Of a stretch of DNA of 64,000 nucleotides, positions 33,958 to 43,446 are shown in pieces. Both the position numbers and the translations under genes were made by a program. The notes under the pieces were generated by a model, which made no database searches, was not told where the DNA came from, and worked only from the letters and a program-made list of their open reading frames with translations. Location: assembly GCF_000244955.1 (NCBI RefSeq), contig NZ_CM001439.1:901767-965766 (forward strand), read 5' to 3'. Source of the DNA: Saccharomonospora marina XMU15. GTDB lineage: Bacteria > Actinomycetota > Actinomycetes > Mycobacteriales > Pseudonocardiaceae. Position 1 is the stretch's first letter. Each line of letters starts with the position of its first letter.

Positions 33958-35214
33958 CTAGTTGACACAGGTGACTCCCTCGGCCGTGATCTGCGTTCGC
34001 ACGCCCGGTGGCGCCGAGCCGCCCCCGGACGGTTGCCCCTCGGCGTTGTCGCCTACGACGTCACGCACGAACGAGCGCACGCGGTTCACGTCGACGGTGA
34101 CGATGCTCTGCCTGCCGTCGGGGCTGCGGGCCGCGATCTCCACGACCGGGATCGTCACGAACTTGATGTCACCCGATGCGACACCCCTCACCTTGTCGGC
34201 GAACTCCAGCAGGTCGAGGTCGGAGTCGAGCACCAGCGAACGCTGCACGGTGTCGGCCAGCCGGTCCAGCCGGTCGCTGCTGGTCAGTGTGCCCGCCGAG
34301 AGCACCTTGTCGAGCGCGGAGGCCAGGAACGCCTGCTGGCGCACGATCCGGTCGAGGTCCCCACGCGGCAGGTTCTTGCGCTGCCGGACGAACGACAGTG
34401 CCTCTCCGCCGGAGACCACCTGCACTCCGGCGGAGAAGTCGGCACCTGAGTCGGGGTCCCACGTGGCCTGGTTGAGGCACACCTTGACCCCGCCGAGCGC
34501 CTCGGTGAGCAGGTAGAAGCCGAGCAGGTTCACCTCCGCGTAGTGGTCGATGCGGATGCGGGTGAACTCCTGTACGACACCGACCAGCGCGTGCCTGCCT
34601 GCCTGGTCGGACTCGCGTTCGAGCCGGGTGCGTTCGGTGATGCCCTCGCCACGCAGCCGTCGCATGGCATGCCACTTTGCTGTCCCGTACACCGAGTTGA
34701 TCTTGTCTTTGGTTCCGTGCGGAACGTCGACCCAGGTGTCCCTTGGGATCGAGACACCGGTCGGTGAGCCACCGTCATCCGGTATACGCAGCACGATCAG
34801 GGTGTCGGTGTTGACACCGGACTTGCTTTCGGTGCGCAGCTTCCGCAGTGTCGCCGCGGGCAGCGGATTGCCCTCCATGTCGGTGCGGGAGTCCGCGCCG
34901 ACGAGCAGGATGTCCGTGGCGCCGTCGTCCTCCGGCGGTGGCGGGCTGCGCACCTCACCCCCGGTGTCGCTCTCGTTCTGCCGCAGCGCGTCGGTGGTGT
35001 TGACCTTGTCCTGCAAGGTGTCGAGTGCGATGTAGGCGTAGCCGGTGGCGGCGAGCGCCAGTAGCGCGACGAGTGCGACGACGGCGCGCCTGAACAACCG
35101 AAACGGCGATCGCCGTCGCGGTAGCGCCTCGGTGTCCGGCGGCTGTGGCGTCGCGGCCGCCGAGGATTCGGTGCCGCCTTCCGGCTCCTCGCCCTCGGCC
35201 ACGGCTTCCCCCAT
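33958..35214 (-). CDS. LytR-CpsA-Psr (LCP) family glycopolymer ligase
   Basis: Transfers lipid-linked polysaccharide, in actinomycetes arabinogalactan, to peptidoglycan outside the membrane. A 418-residue protein with an N-terminal cytoplasmic tail, a membrane helix (about 41-64, RAVVALVALLALAATGYAYIAL) and the LCP domain from about residue 99: DILLVGADSRTDMEGNPLP, GVSIPRDTWVDVP, INSVYG, HYAEVNLLGFYLLTEALGGVKVCLNQ, LSFVRQRKNLPRGDLDRIVRQQAFL. All key Arg and Asp residues for polyprenyl phosphate and metal are present. It ends with ITAEGVTCVN, nearly the same as the paralogue upstream. Probably cotranscribed with that paralogue, 25 bases apart. Confidence 0.92.
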   Translation of the reverse strand: MGEAVAEGEEPEGGTESSAAATPQPPDTEALPRRRSPFRLFRRAVVALVALLALAATGYAYIALDTLQDKVNTTDALRQNESDTGGEVRSPPPPEDDGATDILLVGADSRTDMEGNPLPAATLRKLRTESKSGVNTDTLIVLRIPDDGGSPTGVSIPRDTWVDVPHGTKDKINSVYGTAKWHAMRRLRGEGITERTRLERESDQAGRHALVGVVQEFTRIRIDHYAEVNLLGFYLLTEALGGVKVCLNQATWDPDSGADFSAGVQVVSGGEALSFVRQRKNLPRGDLDRIVRQQAFLASALDKVLSAGTLTSSDRLDRLADTVQRSLVLDSDLDLLEFADKVRGVASGDIKFVTIPVVEIAARSPDGRQSIVTVDVNRVRSFVRDVVGDNAEGQPSGGGSAPPGVRTQITAEGVTCVN

Positions 35215-35239
35215 TCCCCCTGGCGATCAGAGGGTCAGT

Positions 35240-36787
35240 CTAGTTGACGCAGGGGACGCCACCAGCCGTTATCGGCGCATCCGGCCGGTCGTCCTGCTGC
35301 GCCTGGCTGGTTGCCCGTGGCGGGTAGGCGCGGGGCTGGCCGACGTAGCCCTCCCTCGCTGTCTCCGAGGAGGAATCCGACTCGAAATCGGTGCCGACAA
35401 CCAGGCGTAGCACACCCGAGGGCAGGTCGGTCGCCGGTTCGGCCGACACGTCCCCACCCAGAGCCTTCCTGATGGCCCTCACTCCGGCTTCGTCGCCCGG
35501 CGCGTAGTACACGACGGTGTCCGGCGTGGGGTCCGCCGTGGCGTACTGCTCGCCCTTGAAGCCCTGCTGCTGCAGCAGTTGCCGCACGTCCGGCCCTGCC
35601 TGCGGGTCGCCGGAGCCGTTGTAGACGTCGACGGTGTACTGCTCGGCACCCGGCACGGTCTGCGGGGCGGTGTTGTCACCGGCGCCGGGCTCGGTGACGA
35701 GGTCGTCGACGAACTGCTGAACCTGCGGCACGTCCACCTCCAACACGGCGGCACCGCCGATCCAGGCGTTACCCACCACCGGGATGGTGTGGAATTCGAC
35801 GTTGCCGCCGGAGAGGTTGCGCATCTGGGCCGCGAACTCCAGCAGATTCCAGTCCTTCGACAACACCACGGACTTCTGCACGGCCTCGACGACGTCAGTG
35901 AGCTTGGAAGGGTTCATCAGCACGTCGGTGGAAAGCACCTTGCGCACCAGTCCGGACAAGAACGCCTGCTGCCTCGCGATCCGGTCGAGGTCGCCGTTCT
36001 CCAGGCCGTAGCGTTGCCGGACGAACGCCAGTGCCTGCACGCCCTTGATGGTCTGCCTGCCCTCCGGAAGGTTGACACCGGACTTGGGTTCGCGCACCGG
36101 CTCCTTCAGGCATACCTCGATCCCGCCGAGTGCCTTGGTCACCTCGTAGAAACTCGCGAGATTGACCTCGGCGTAGCGGTCGATCATTCCAGGCTTGCCG
36201 ATCAGCTGTTCGATGGTGGCGATCAGGTTTTTGCGTCCGGCGACCTTGGCCTTCTCCTCGATCGCCGCGAGATCGGTCTCACCCTGCTGCTGCAGGGTCT
36301 GGTAGGTGTCGTTGAAGGCGTAGACGAACGCGCTGTTGAGCTTGCTGCTGCCGTAACCACCCGCCAGCTCCACCCAGGAGTCGCGGGGGAAGGAGATCGC
36401 GACAGCCCTGGTGCCGTCCTGCGGGATGTGCACCAGGATCATCGTGTCGGTCTGCCGCTCGCCGTTTGCCTCACCCGCGTGCAGTTTGTCGAGCACTTCA
36501 CGGGGGAGGGGGTTACCCTTCGCGTCGGTGCGGCTGTCCTGGCCGACGAGCAGGATGTCGACGGCACCGTCCAATGGCACGGCCTCTGGTTCGGAATCGA
36601 AGACGTCCGTGGTGGTGACGCCGGAGTTCATCGCTCCGATGAACTGCCAGCCGTACCAGGTGAGTGCGAGTACGGTGACAGAGAGCAGCGAAAGGACTAC
36701 TTTGGCACTGAGGAGCGCCAACACCCCGGCTCGCGACCCGCGGCGCACCGGTCGCGCCTCGACCGGTCCCCGTGCCCAGTCGGTCAC
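35240..36787 (-). CDS. LCP family glycopolymer ligase with LytR_C domain
   Basis: A 515-residue paralogue of the downstream gene. One membrane helix (about 22-50), then the LCP domain (DILLVGQDSRTDAKGNPLP, AISFPRDSWVEL, LNSAFVYAFND, RYAEVNLASFYEVTKALGGIEVCL, LAFVRQRYGLENGDLDRIARQQAFL), then a LytR_C domain (YTVDVYNGSGDPQAGPDVRQLL, then ATADPTPDTVVYYAPGDEAGV). The C-terminal tail is PITAGGVPCVN, again with a final Cys-Val-Asn. GTG at 36787 follows GGGGAGGAG. It is divergent from rmlB, which makes the rhamnose donor for the linker that LCP enzymes attach. Two tandem LCP genes replace the single mycobacterial gene in this block. Confidence 0.93.
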   Translation of the reverse strand: MTDWARGPVEARPVRRGSRAGVLALLSAKVVLSLLSVTVLALTWYGWQFIGAMNSGVTTTDVFDSEPEAVPLDGAVDILLVGQDSRTDAKGNPLPREVLDKLHAGEANGERQTDTMILVHIPQDGTRAVAISFPRDSWVELAGGYGSSKLNSAFVYAFNDTYQTLQQQGETDLAAIEEKAKVAGRKNLIATIEQLIGKPGMIDRYAEVNLASFYEVTKALGGIEVCLKEPVREPKSGVNLPEGRQTIKGVQALAFVRQRYGLENGDLDRIARQQAFLSGLVRKVLSTDVLMNPSKLTDVVEAVQKSVVLSKDWNLLEFAAQMRNLSGGNVEFHTIPVVGNAWIGGAAVLEVDVPQVQQFVDDLVTEPGAGDNTAPQTVPGAEQYTVDVYNGSGDPQAGPDVRQLLQQQGFKGEQYATADPTPDTVVYYAPGDEAGVRAIRKALGGDVSAEPATDLPSGVLRLVVGTDFESDSSSETAREGYVGQPRAYPPRATSQAQQDDRPDAPITAGGVPCVN

Positions 36788-36938
36788 GTGCGCGCTCCTC
36801 CCCAGTTCGCTGCCTGCGCCTACACACTACTGATCTATGTGACAGACGCGGCAGCCCTGGTAGACGTTGCCCTTACTGTTGCGTTTCCCCGGCCTACGGG
36901 CGTGGCAAACTTCTGGCGAAGGACGAAAGGGACGACAC

Positions 36939-37931
36939 ATGCGAGTGCTGGTCACCGGCGGCGCGGGTTTTATCGGCTCGCACTACGTGCGACAGGCGCT
37001 TTCCGGCGAGTACCCGGCGCTGCGTGCCGCGGAGATCGTGGTCCTGGACAAGCTGACCTACGCGGGCAGTGAGGCCAATCTCGCTCCGGTTGCCGACAGC
37101 CCGCGGTTGCGGTTCGTTCGCGGAGACATCTGCGATCCCGGCACGGTGACGGAAGTGATGGCGGGTGTGGACCTCGTCGTGCACTTCGCCGCAGAGTCGC
37201 ATGTGGACCGGTCCATTTTGGGTTCAGCGGATTTCGTGCTCACCAACGTACTAGGCACTCAGACGCTGTTGCAGGCCGCCCTGAACGCGGGGGTGGCAAA
37301 GTTCGTGCACGTGTCCACGGACGAGGTGTACGGGTCCATCGAGGAGGGTTCATGGACCGAGGACCACGTGCTCGAGCCCAACTCGCCGTACTCTGCCTCG
37401 AAGGCGTCCTCGGACCTGCTGGCCCGATCGTTCCACCGCACCTACGGCCTCGACGTGTGTATCACTCGGTGCTCGAACAACTACGGACCGTACCAGTTTC
37501 CGGAGAAGGTCATCCCGTTGTTCGTCACCAACCTGCTCGACGGCAAACCGGTTCCGCTCTACGGCGACGGTCTCAACGTTCGTGACTGGCTGCACGTGGA
37601 CGACCACTGCCGTGGCATCCAGCTCGTCGCCGACGCCGGACGTCCAGGAGAGATCTACAACATCGGCGGGGGCACCGAGCTGACCAACCGGGAGCTGACC
37701 GAGCGGCTGCTGTCGGCCGTCGGGGTCGGCTGGGAGATGGTGCGGCAGGTCGAGGACCGATTGGGACACGACCGCAGGTACTCGGTGGACATCACCAAGA
37801 TCAGCAGTGAACTCGGTTACCGACCGAGGGTCGACTTCGACGCAGGTCTGGCCGACACTGTGCGCTGGTATTCGGAGAATCGAGCGTGGTGGGAACCGCT
37901 GAGGGACCGTGCCGCGCTGGCTGGAAGGTGA
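36939..37931 (+). CDS. rmlB: dTDP-glucose 4,6-dehydratase
   Basis: Second step of dTDP-L-rhamnose synthesis: dTDP-glucose to dTDP-4-keto-6-deoxyglucose. An extended SDR of 330 residues with TGGAGFIGSH at 6-15, STDEVYG, the catalytic Tyr151-x3-Lys155 in YSASKASSD, and DHCRGIQ near the substrate pocket. The ATG at 36939 with upstream GAAAGGGA is the natural start; a longer frame exists but lacks homology. rmlD follows with no intergenic base. Rhamnose is required for the peptidoglycan-arabinogalactan linker in this group, which fits the LCP genes divergent from here. Confidence 0.95.
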   Translation: MRVLVTGGAGFIGSHYVRQALSGEYPALRAAEIVVLDKLTYAGSEANLAPVADSPRLRFVRGDICDPGTVTEVMAGVDLVVHFAAESHVDRSILGSADFVLTNVLGTQTLLQAALNAGVAKFVHVSTDEVYGSIEEGSWTEDHVLEPNSPYSASKASSDLLARSFHRTYGLDVCITRCSNNYGPYQFPEKVIPLFVTNLLDGKPVPLYGDGLNVRDWLHVDDHCRGIQLVADAGRPGEIYNIGGGTELTNRELTERLLSAVGVGWEMVRQVEDRLGHDRRYSVDITKISSELGYRPRVDFDAGLADTVRWYSENRAWWEPLRDRAALAGR

Positions 37932-38891
37932 ATGTCGTTGGCTGCCCCGGAAACTGACGTGGACCCGGCGAACCCTCGCGCTTCGGCGGGGCTTTCGCTG
38001 CTCGTGGTCGGGGGCACCGGCCAGGTGGGCAGCGACCTGGCGGCCCTTGCCGGTGACCGCGTCGAGGTGCGCGCGCCGGGGTCGGCCGAGCTGGACGTGA
38101 CGCAGGCGGGCGGTCTGGTCGAGGCCGTCTCGCAGCTCTCGACAACCGCTCGCGAGGCGGGGCGAGAGCCGGTCGTCGTCAACGCGGCCGCCTACACCGC
38201 CGTGGACGCCGCCGAGGAACACGAGGAGCGGGCATTCGCCGTCAACGCCGACGGGCCGAGAATGCTGGCGGCCGTGTGTTCGTCGCGACGGGTACCGCTC
38301 ATTCACATCTCCACCGACTACGTCTTCTCGGGTTCGGCGCAGCGTCCTTACGAACCCGACGACCCGCTGGGGCCGCGCAGCGCCTACGGGCGCACCAAGG
38401 CGGCGGGCGAGGACGCCGTGCTCGGGTCGGGAGCGCTGGCGTGGATCGTTCGCACGGCCTGGGTGTACGGCGCCGCAGGCAGCAACTTCGTCAAGACCAT
38501 CGTTCGCCTGGAGCGTGAACGGGAGACGTTGTCGGTTGTGGACGATCAGCGTGGTTCGCCCACCTGGTCGGCCGATCTCGCCGTCGGCCTGCTGGAACTG
38601 GCGCGGCGGGTGGCAGGTGGCGAGGGTCCGAGCCGGAAGGTACTGCACTGCACCGGTGGCGGGGAGACCACGTGGTTCTCCTTCGCGCGCGCGGTGTTCG
38701 AGGAACTCGGTGCCGACCCGCAACGGGTGCGGCCCTGCGGCAGCGACGAGTTTCCCCGCCCGGCGCCGCGACCGGCTTACTCGGTGCTGTCCAACGCGTC
38801 GTGGACCGAGTCCGGGCTCACGCCACTTCGGCCGTGGCGCGAAGCGCTGACCGCGTTCTTCGCCGAGCACGGTGCGGCACTGCGCGCGTAG
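37932..38891 (+). CDS. rmlD: dTDP-4-dehydrorhamnose reductase
   Basis: Reduces dTDP-4-keto-rhamnose to dTDP-L-rhamnose with NADPH. The 319-residue SDR has GGTGQVGSDLAALAGDR, VVNAAAYTAVDAAEEHEERAFAVN, STDYVFSG and the catalytic YGRTKAAGE, followed by AWVYGAAGSNFVKTI. The N-terminus has about 17 extra residues (MSLAAPETDVDPANPRAS) before the Rossmann strand. Starts directly after the rmlB stop, so the two are coupled. rmlA and rmlC are not in the window. It converges on the glycosyltransferase gene, only six bases away. Confidence 0.94.
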   Translation: MSLAAPETDVDPANPRASAGLSLLVVGGTGQVGSDLAALAGDRVEVRAPGSAELDVTQAGGLVEAVSQLSTTAREAGREPVVVNAAAYTAVDAAEEHEERAFAVNADGPRMLAAVCSSRRVPLIHISTDYVFSGSAQRPYEPDDPLGPRSAYGRTKAAGEDAVLGSGALAWIVRTAWVYGAAGSNFVKTIVRLERERETLSVVDDQRGSPTWSADLAVGLLELARRVAGGEGPSRKVLHCTGGGETTWFSFARAVFEELGADPQRVRPCGSDEFPRPAPRPAYSVLSNASWTESGLTPLRPWREALTAFFAEHGAALRA

Positions 38892-38897
38892 TCGCCG

Positions 38898-39983
38898 CTA
38901 CGACTCCACGGCGCGCCGGTAGGCGTCCACCGTGGCTTCCGCGCACCTGCGCCAGGTGAAGCTGGCCGCGTGTGCCCTGCGGGTGGCCGATGCGGAGGCA
39001 AGGTGGGGTTGTCGCACCGCCTCGGCGAGCGCGCCGGCCAACCCCTCCACGTCGCCGTAAGGCACCAGCCTGGCCAGCCCGCCGGACACCTCGCGTAGCG
39101 CGGGGACATCGGTGCAGACCACTGGGACGTCGCAGGCCATCGCCTCCAGCACCGGCAGGCCGAAACCTTCGTCCCGCGACGGCAGAACCAGTGCCGCCGC
39201 ACCCGCCACCACCCGCTGAAGGTCCAGATCGGACAGGTAGCCGATGTGTCGCGAGCGCGAGGTGGCGGGAAAGGAGCCCGGTCCTACGTAGACGATCGGA
39301 GGCAACTCCTCGTCGGCGGCGTGTGCCTTGGCCAACCAGTCGAGCCCCTTTCTCGGGCCCGCGGCACCGGCGAACAGCAGGTACTTCGGCGGCAGCCCCA
39401 GCCGCTCGCGGACCCCGTCGCTCGGCGGCCGCCCGGTGAACCAACCCGCGTCCACCCCGAGCGGAGTGACCTCGATCTTGCCCCTGTCGACGTCGAGCCG
39501 TTCGGCGACGGCAGCCGCGACGGCCGCAGTCGGCGTGCAGATAACGTTCGCCGCCGCGGCACCCTTTCGCACCAGCTCAGGAAGTTCCCTGTCGCTGGGC
39601 GGCAACTCGTCGGGAGCGTCGAGGAAGGCGAGGTCGTGGATCGTGAGCACCCGCGCCGCACGCAGCGTGCCCGGCAGTACGAAATTGGTCCCGTGTACCA
39701 CGTCGGTCGGCCCGGCGAACAGCTCCACCGGTGGGAACGACGACCGAAGCCACGTCTTGCGCAGCACCCGCGCCGCCACCGGCATACCCCTCGCGCGGAC
39801 CCCGTGCGGCAGCACCGTTCGTAGCCTGCGCCAGCCTCGCAGCGTGAAGGCCACCGCGCGAGTGTCCACTCCGGGCAGTGACGCGAGTTCCTCGGAAAGC
39901 GAAGCGGTGTACCTTCCTATCCCGGTTCGGGCGCCGAGCAGCGGGGTACCGTCCAACAGCACCCGTAGCCGCCGGTCAGCCAC
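38898..39983 (-). CDS. Glycosyltransferase, GT4 family
   Basis: A retaining GT-B glycosyltransferase of 361 residues. Donor-binding motifs are visible in PKYLLFAGAAGPRKGLDWL, IVYVGPGSF and the signature DEGFGLPVLEAMACDVPVVCTDVPALREV with its two Glu (E-x7-E). The N-terminal opening LRVLLDGTPLLGARTGIGRYTASL is typical for polysaccharide assembly GTs. It overlaps the bifunctional glycosyltransferase gene upstream by eight bases and is cotranscribed with it. The acceptor and sugar are unknown; the context is a wall or surface polysaccharide. Confidence 0.9.
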   Translation of the reverse strand: MADRRLRVLLDGTPLLGARTGIGRYTASLSEELASLPGVDTRAVAFTLRGWRRLRTVLPHGVRARGMPVAARVLRKTWLRSSFPPVELFAGPTDVVHGTNFVLPGTLRAARVLTIHDLAFLDAPDELPPSDRELPELVRKGAAAANVICTPTAAVAAAVAERLDVDRGKIEVTPLGVDAGWFTGRPPSDGVRERLGLPPKYLLFAGAAGPRKGLDWLAKAHAADEELPPIVYVGPGSFPATSRSRHIGYLSDLDLQRVVAGAAALVLPSRDEGFGLPVLEAMACDVPVVCTDVPALREVSGGLARLVPYGDVEGLAGALAEAVRQPHLASASATRRAHAASFTWRRCAEATVDAYRRAVES

Positions 39984-42492
39984 GGCGCGAGCCCCTTCTG
40001 GTGAGCTTGCGCACCCGGCCGCCCGCCCGCTTGACCAGTTCGGTGGGCCCCCCGTCCGCCAGGTAGGTCTTCACCAGGGCGAGGTCACGACGTAGCAGCC
40101 CGATACCTCGCGGCTGCTGCTCCACGGCGAGGTCGCCGGAGCCGGGAAGGCGATCGGCGGCAGGGCGAGGATCGCGGCAGAACTCCACGAGCGGTCGCAG
40201 CACCGTGGGCCAGGTGTAGCGCTGCGCCACCGCCGCCATACGTTCACGGCAGCCCGCGGCGAACTCCTCGTCGTAAAGGCAACGTTCCAGCGCGTCGGCG
40301 AGGGCGTCCTCGTCGCGTGCAGGCACAACCACCCCGAGACCTTCCTGGCGGACCAGGTCGGCGAACGCGTCGCCGTCGGTGGTGATGATGGGCAGCCCGG
40401 CCCACAGGTAGTCAAGCACCCTGGTACGGAAAGCGAACGTTGTCTCCACGTGCTCGAAGTGGGTGGTGACGCCGCAGTCGGCGTCGAGCAGCCAGTTCTG
40501 CCGCTGCCCGTACGGCACCCACTGCTCGTTGAAGAACACGTGCTTGTCGGTCAGCCCCAGCGAGTCCGCGAGGCGCACCGTCCTCGCGGCGATGTCCATC
40601 TCGCCTACCTCGGGGTTGGGATGGCGCATCCCGAGAAAGACCAGCTTGGAGTCGGTGCGGCGAAGGCTGAGCAGTTCCATCGCCCGCACGAGAGTCAGCG
40701 GGTCGAACCAGTTGTAGACCCCGCCCGCCCACAGCACCACCCGGTCGGTTTCGGCGATTCCGTCGATCGCGGCGCGCAGCCCTGGGCCGTTGCTGCGCGG
40801 CGGCTCGGGCGGCAGGCCGAACGGTGCCACCGCCAGCAGTGACCGGGTGGTGGGGTCGGCGTCGTAGAGGCGCGGTGACAACCTGCCGAGCGCGGTGAGA
40901 TGGCCGAGCCAGAAGTGGCGTTGCCGCTGCGAGGCGCACAGGAAGAAGTCGCCCCGCTGCAGTTGGGCGTCGAGCACCTTCACCACGCCTGCCAGGTCGG
41001 CGCTCCTGCGGTCGTCCGGAGCGTCCTTGCCCTGCTCGAGCAGTTCGAGATGCATCGGGTCGTAAAGGTCGCACACCACGATCTTGTGCCCCTGCTCGGC
41101 CTTCAGCGCGGGTGCCATTTCCAGCACGTGCCCCTGCAGGATCACGATGTCGGCCCACTCGACGTGCTCGGTGAGCTCCCGCCTGCGGGCCGCGCGCACC
41201 TCGAACGGCGCGGGCGGCGGGTCGGCGACCGGATTGACGGTGACGAGCCGTACCTCGTGTTCGGTGGCCAGCACGGAAGCGATGTTCCACGCCCTGATGG
41301 CGGGACCCGCCATGCGTTCACCGATGGAGTCGCCGGTGAGCACCAGCACCTTCCTGCGTGCGCCGAACGACTCCTCGATCCCGAACGCCTCGACGAGGAT
41401 GTCGTGCGCAGCCAGGTAGCGCGGCAGCGGGTAGGCGGGCTCCAGCGCCCTGCGCAGCAGCGGCAGCAGATCGGCGTCGGTTCGCACCCGTGCTGCCTGC
41501 TCGGCGGCTCTGGACTCGGCCAGCGTGGGCAGCAACTGCACGAACTGGTCGATCGCCAGCACCCCGGCGAGCGCGGTGCGAGGCACGGGCACCGGCTCGG
41601 TCTCGGCGGCGCCGACACCGGCCGCAAGGTCGAGCTGGGTCGGGTCCAACTCGCCGCGTGCCGTGGCCCTGCGCACGGTCAGCGCCAGTGCCGCGGGCAG
41701 CACCTTCGCGAGCGTGTCGTCGGAGAGGTTCTTGTACAGCGCACACAGCGCGTTGCGTTCGAGCAGGAACGTCTCCCGACCGCTGTCGGGAGTGTCCACT
41801 GCGGACATCGTGCCGTGATGGCGGTGGTATGCCACCGAAGCGGGGACGTAACGCACCCGCCAGCCGCGCAGGTTGAGGCGCCAGCCGAGGTCGACGTCCT
41901 CGTAGAACATGAAGAAGTTCTCGTCGAACCCGCCGAGTTCGGCGAAGACGCCGGCCCGCACGAACATCGCGGAGCCGGTGGCGAACAGTACGTCCTTGGC
42001 CACCTCGTGCTCGGCCGCGGGGACCTGCGTCAGCGGGCTGCCCGCGTGCCGCTTGTAGCCCATGCCGAACCACGTGAGTCCGCCGTCGACGAAGTCGACC
42101 GCCTCGCCCTCGGTGTCGAGCACCTTGCTCGCCACGGCCGCGACGGTGGGCTCGTCTCGCAGTTGCGCCACCGCCGCGCTCACCCAGTCCCGACCGGGCA
42201 GCGCGTCGTTGTTGAGAAACGCCAGCACCGTGCCGTGCGCATGGCCTGCTCCGAGGTTGCAGCCGCCCGCGAAACCGAGGTTCTTCGCCGCGTTGATCAG
42301 CTTCACGCCGGGTGCGGCGGCACGAATCCGCGCAGCGTCGTCGCCGGGGGAGGCGTTGTCGACGCAGATGATCTCCAGCCGCGGATAGTCGTGATCGAGC
42401 AGCGCACGCAGGCACGCGATGGTGTCGTCGGCGCCGCGGTAGTTCACCACAACGACCGAGACCAGCGGTTGTGCCGAGTCCGCATGGGCCAA
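39976..42492 (-). CDS. Bifunctional GT2-GT4 glycosyltransferase
   Basis: One protein of about 838 residues with two catalytic halves. The N-terminal GT2 (GT-A) half, about residues 8-270, has VSVVVVNYRGADDTIACLRALL, VLAFLNNDALPGRDW (metal-binding DxD-like) and FFMFYEDVDLGWRLNLRGWRV. After a helical linker comes a GT4-like half from about residue 375: KVLVLTGDSIGERMAGPAIRAWNIASVLA, VVLWAGGVYNWFDPLTLVRAME, LVFLGMRHPNPEVG and DYLWAGLPIITTDGDAFADLV. The TTG at 42492 follows GGAAGGAG; an ATG at 42537 would add 15 residues and overlap the upstream gene. Such two-domain enzymes can add two sugars in a row, an inference here. Confidence 0.88.
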   Translation of the reverse strand: MAHADSAQPLVSVVVVNYRGADDTIACLRALLDHDYPRLEIICVDNASPGDDAARIRAAAPGVKLINAAKNLGFAGGCNLGAGHAHGTVLAFLNNDALPGRDWVSAAVAQLRDEPTVAAVASKVLDTEGEAVDFVDGGLTWFGMGYKRHAGSPLTQVPAAEHEVAKDVLFATGSAMFVRAGVFAELGGFDENFFMFYEDVDLGWRLNLRGWRVRYVPASVAYHRHHGTMSAVDTPDSGRETFLLERNALCALYKNLSDDTLAKVLPAALALTVRRATARGELDPTQLDLAAGVGAAETEPVPVPRTALAGVLAIDQFVQLLPTLAESRAAEQAARVRTDADLLPLLRRALEPAYPLPRYLAAHDILVEAFGIEESFGARRKVLVLTGDSIGERMAGPAIRAWNIASVLATEHEVRLVTVNPVADPPPAPFEVRAARRRELTEHVEWADIVILQGHVLEMAPALKAEQGHKIVVCDLYDPMHLELLEQGKDAPDDRRSADLAGVVKVLDAQLQRGDFFLCASQRQRHFWLGHLTALGRLSPRLYDADPTTRSLLAVAPFGLPPEPPRSNGPGLRAAIDGIAETDRVVLWAGGVYNWFDPLTLVRAMELLSLRRTDSKLVFLGMRHPNPEVGEMDIAARTVRLADSLGLTDKHVFFNEQWVPYGQRQNWLLDADCGVTTHFEHVETTFAFRTRVLDYLWAGLPIITTDGDAFADLVRQEGLGVVVPARDEDALADALERCLYDEEFAAGCRERMAAVAQRYTWPTVLRPLVEFCRDPRPAADRLPGSGDLAVEQQPRGIGLLRRDLALVKTYLADGGPTELVKRAGGRVRKLTRRGSRRG

Positions 42493-42521
42493 CGCCGTGC
42501 TCCTTCCCGCAGTGCTCAAGC

Positions 42522-43427
42522 CTACTGGCAGGCCCATTCACGCCATATCTCGGCTCGACCGATCGTGCGTCGGCGACCGATCACGAACCGTTGCCACAGT
42601 GTCGCGGGCAGTGCGGTGACCACCTCGCCGAGTACGCGGCAGCGCAGGCCGATCCGGTAGTTCGGTGCGGGCGGTACCCGCCCGCGCACCGGAAGCGTAG
42701 CGGTGATGACGCAGAAGCGGGCCAGTTCCCGCAACGCGATCCCCGCGGGCGCGCAACGCAGCAGCATGAGCAGCCGGTTGCGCTCGTTCCACCGGTGAAA
42801 CCGCGCGGAACCGGGTCTGGTGCTCGCGCCGTGCCGGTGGCGTACCACGGCCTTCGGCTCAACGGTCACCCGCCAGCCCGCCAGCCGCAGCCGCCAGGCG
42901 GTGTCGGTGTCCTCGTAGTAGCAGAAGAACCGTGCCGGCACCCCGCCCACGGCGCGCAGCGCGTCGGCGCGCAGCAACGCCGCGCCGCCGCAGAAGCCGA
43001 ACGGCTCGGCCTGCGCGGTGTGGTCCGCGCCGTAGCCGTCCGGAGTCAGCCGCACCCCCAGCGACTGCACGACACCGCCTTCGTACTCCAGCCGGGAGCC
43101 GACCGCCGCCACCCCGGCCGCCATGGCGTCCTCCAGCGCCGCGAGCCAGCCCGGCGCCGGTACCGCGTCGTCGTTGAGCCACGCGAGCAACGGCGTGTCC
43201 ACAACGGACAACGCGGCCGCGATGCCGCCTGCGAACCCGGTGTTGCGGGAAAGCCGCAACACCTTCGGCCGGACCGGGTGGCGCCGCAGCAGCTCGGCGG
43301 TGCCGTCGTCGGAGGCGTTGTCCACCACGAGCGCGACGTGCGGGCGGTCCTGTGCGGCCAGCGCGTCGAGGCAGTCGGTGATGTGCGCCGCGCCACGCCA
43401 GGTGACGACGACGACGGTGGTGAGCAC
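42522..43427 (-). CDS. Glycosyltransferase, GT2 family
   Basis: An inverting GT-A glycosyltransferase of about 301 residues similar to bacterial rhamnosyltransferases: TTVVVVTWRGAAHITDCLDALA, LVVDNASDDGTAELLRR, the metal site LLAWLNDDAVPAPGW, FFCYYEDTDTAWRLRLAGW with its catalytic Asp. The C-terminus ends with a basic amphipathic segment. GTG at 43427 is used; the frame is open to 43502 but that would overlap the divergent gene. Its start is only 19 bases from the opposite gene's start. Precedes the bifunctional GT on the same strand. Confidence 0.9.
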   Translation of the reverse strand: MLTTVVVVTWRGAAHITDCLDALAAQDRPHVALVVDNASDDGTAELLRRHPVRPKVLRLSRNTGFAGGIAAALSVVDTPLLAWLNDDAVPAPGWLAALEDAMAAGVAAVGSRLEYEGGVVQSLGVRLTPDGYGADHTAQAEPFGFCGGAALLRADALRAVGGVPARFFCYYEDTDTAWRLRLAGWRVTVEPKAVVRHRHGASTRPGSARFHRWNERNRLLMLLRCAPAGIALRELARFCVITATLPVRGRVPPAPNYRIGLRCRVLGEVVTALPATLWQRFVIGRRRTIGRAEIWREWACQ

Positions 43428-43446
43428 ACCGGGCAGAATATCCGCC

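Noticed and set aside
40900..42660. A 586-codon plus-strand frame
   Set aside because: Antisense of the bifunctional glycosyltransferase; low-complexity peptide without motifs.
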